A stretch of DNA of 64,000 nucleotides from Prevotella merdae. Lineage in GTDB: Bacteria > Bacteroidota > Bacteroidia > Bacteroidales > Bacteroidaceae. Below, in pieces: positions 63,906 through 64,000 of the stretch. A program made the position numbers and the translations under genes. Each line of letters starts with the position of its first letter. The first letter of the stretch is position 1. Under the pieces are notes generated by a model. It did no database searches. It had not been told where the DNA came from and worked only from the letters and a program-made list of their open reading frames with translations. Location of the stretch: assembly GCF_900290275.1 (NCBI RefSeq), contig NZ_LT985323.1:559065-623064 (forward strand). Reading direction: 5' to 3'.

Positions 63906-64000
63906 TTATGCAAACAACTGTTTTACCCTATAAAGATAGAACTTCAGATCATTCACTCCTCTGAATTCAGCCCTGAATGTTTTTAGCTTGCAGTTAAACG
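63906..64000 (-). CDS. Transposase, C-terminal end (ISL3-like), continues past the window
   Basis: The minus strand reads FNCKLKTFRAEFRG followed by VNDLKFYLYRVKQLFA and a stop at 63906-63908. This matches the C-terminus of DDE transposases of the ISL3 type, which end with a FNAKIKxFR...RGVxDxxFFLFRL pattern. Only 31 codons are visible, so completeness cannot be judged. The element sits directly after the tRNA-Asn terminator, a common landing site. Confidence 0.65.
   Translation of the reverse strand, partial: FNCKLKTFRAEFRGVNDLKFYLYRVKQLFA

Overview
The window is a chromosomal segment from a Bacteroidales bacterium, most like Prevotella or a close relative. The signs are two SusC/SusD outer-membrane pairs, Bacteroidota-type promoters (TTTG, 19-20 bp, TAnnTTTG), an argF'-type carbamoyltransferase, a possible type IX sorting tail, a four-helix-bundle (IVP-like) gene and low-complexity intergenic repeats. 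No rRNA or CRISPR array is present.

Layout. 1-3.8 kb: the start of a SusD-like lipoprotein and a complete SusC, both on the minus strand. 3.8-8.1 kb: an Rpn-type nuclease, an integrase relic, a secreted repeat protein and several inverted-repeat elements. 8.1-17.8 kb: a minus-strand arginine/proline supercluster, read as argR, GNAT, argG, (pspC), argC, (four-helix bundle), argD, proC, proB, proA, argF'. This should convert glutamate to proline and supply most of a succinylated arginine route. 17.9-25.1 kb: a Bax-inhibitor-1 family protein, then sufB, a beta-barrel-like gene, sufC, sufD and sufS. 25.2-27.8 kb: rnhB, a WYL-type regulator and a GT90 glycosyltransferase. 27.8-29.8 kb: a group II intron abutting the rpoC terminator.

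29.9-44.4 kb is the conserved information-processing block on the minus strand: xerC, hpf, four tRNA genes, tuf, tRNA-Trp, secE, nusG, rplK, rplA, rplJ, rplL, rpoB and rpoC. An attenuator-like hairpin lies between rplL and rpoB. 44.6-51.4 kb: a Nudix protein, a secreted esterase and a SusC/SusD pair whose SusC signal peptide is out of frame at a C6 tract. 51.5-54.9 kb: a VanZ-like protein and two tandem sodium symporters. 55-58.4 kb: tRNA-Pro and tRNA-Phe, then an AT-rich segment with a tRNA fragment, a nested-stem leader RNA and a BACON-repeat lipoprotein, bounded by two copies of the tRNA-Phe terminator. 58.5-64 kb: RNase R, a truncated DUF4143 gene with a 33-bp-period repeat, an NAD-dependent epimerase, a PAP2-type membrane enzyme, two identical tRNA-Asn genes, and the end of an ISL3-like transposase running off the right edge.

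The most noteworthy items are the structured leader RNA in the segment between duplicated tRNA-Phe terminators, the C6-tract frameshift in the second SusC, the group II intron just past the rpoC terminator, and the arginine cluster whose carbamoyltransferase specificity residue and GNAT gene point to succinylated intermediates. All calls come from reading the sequence and recalled family knowledge; no database search was run.
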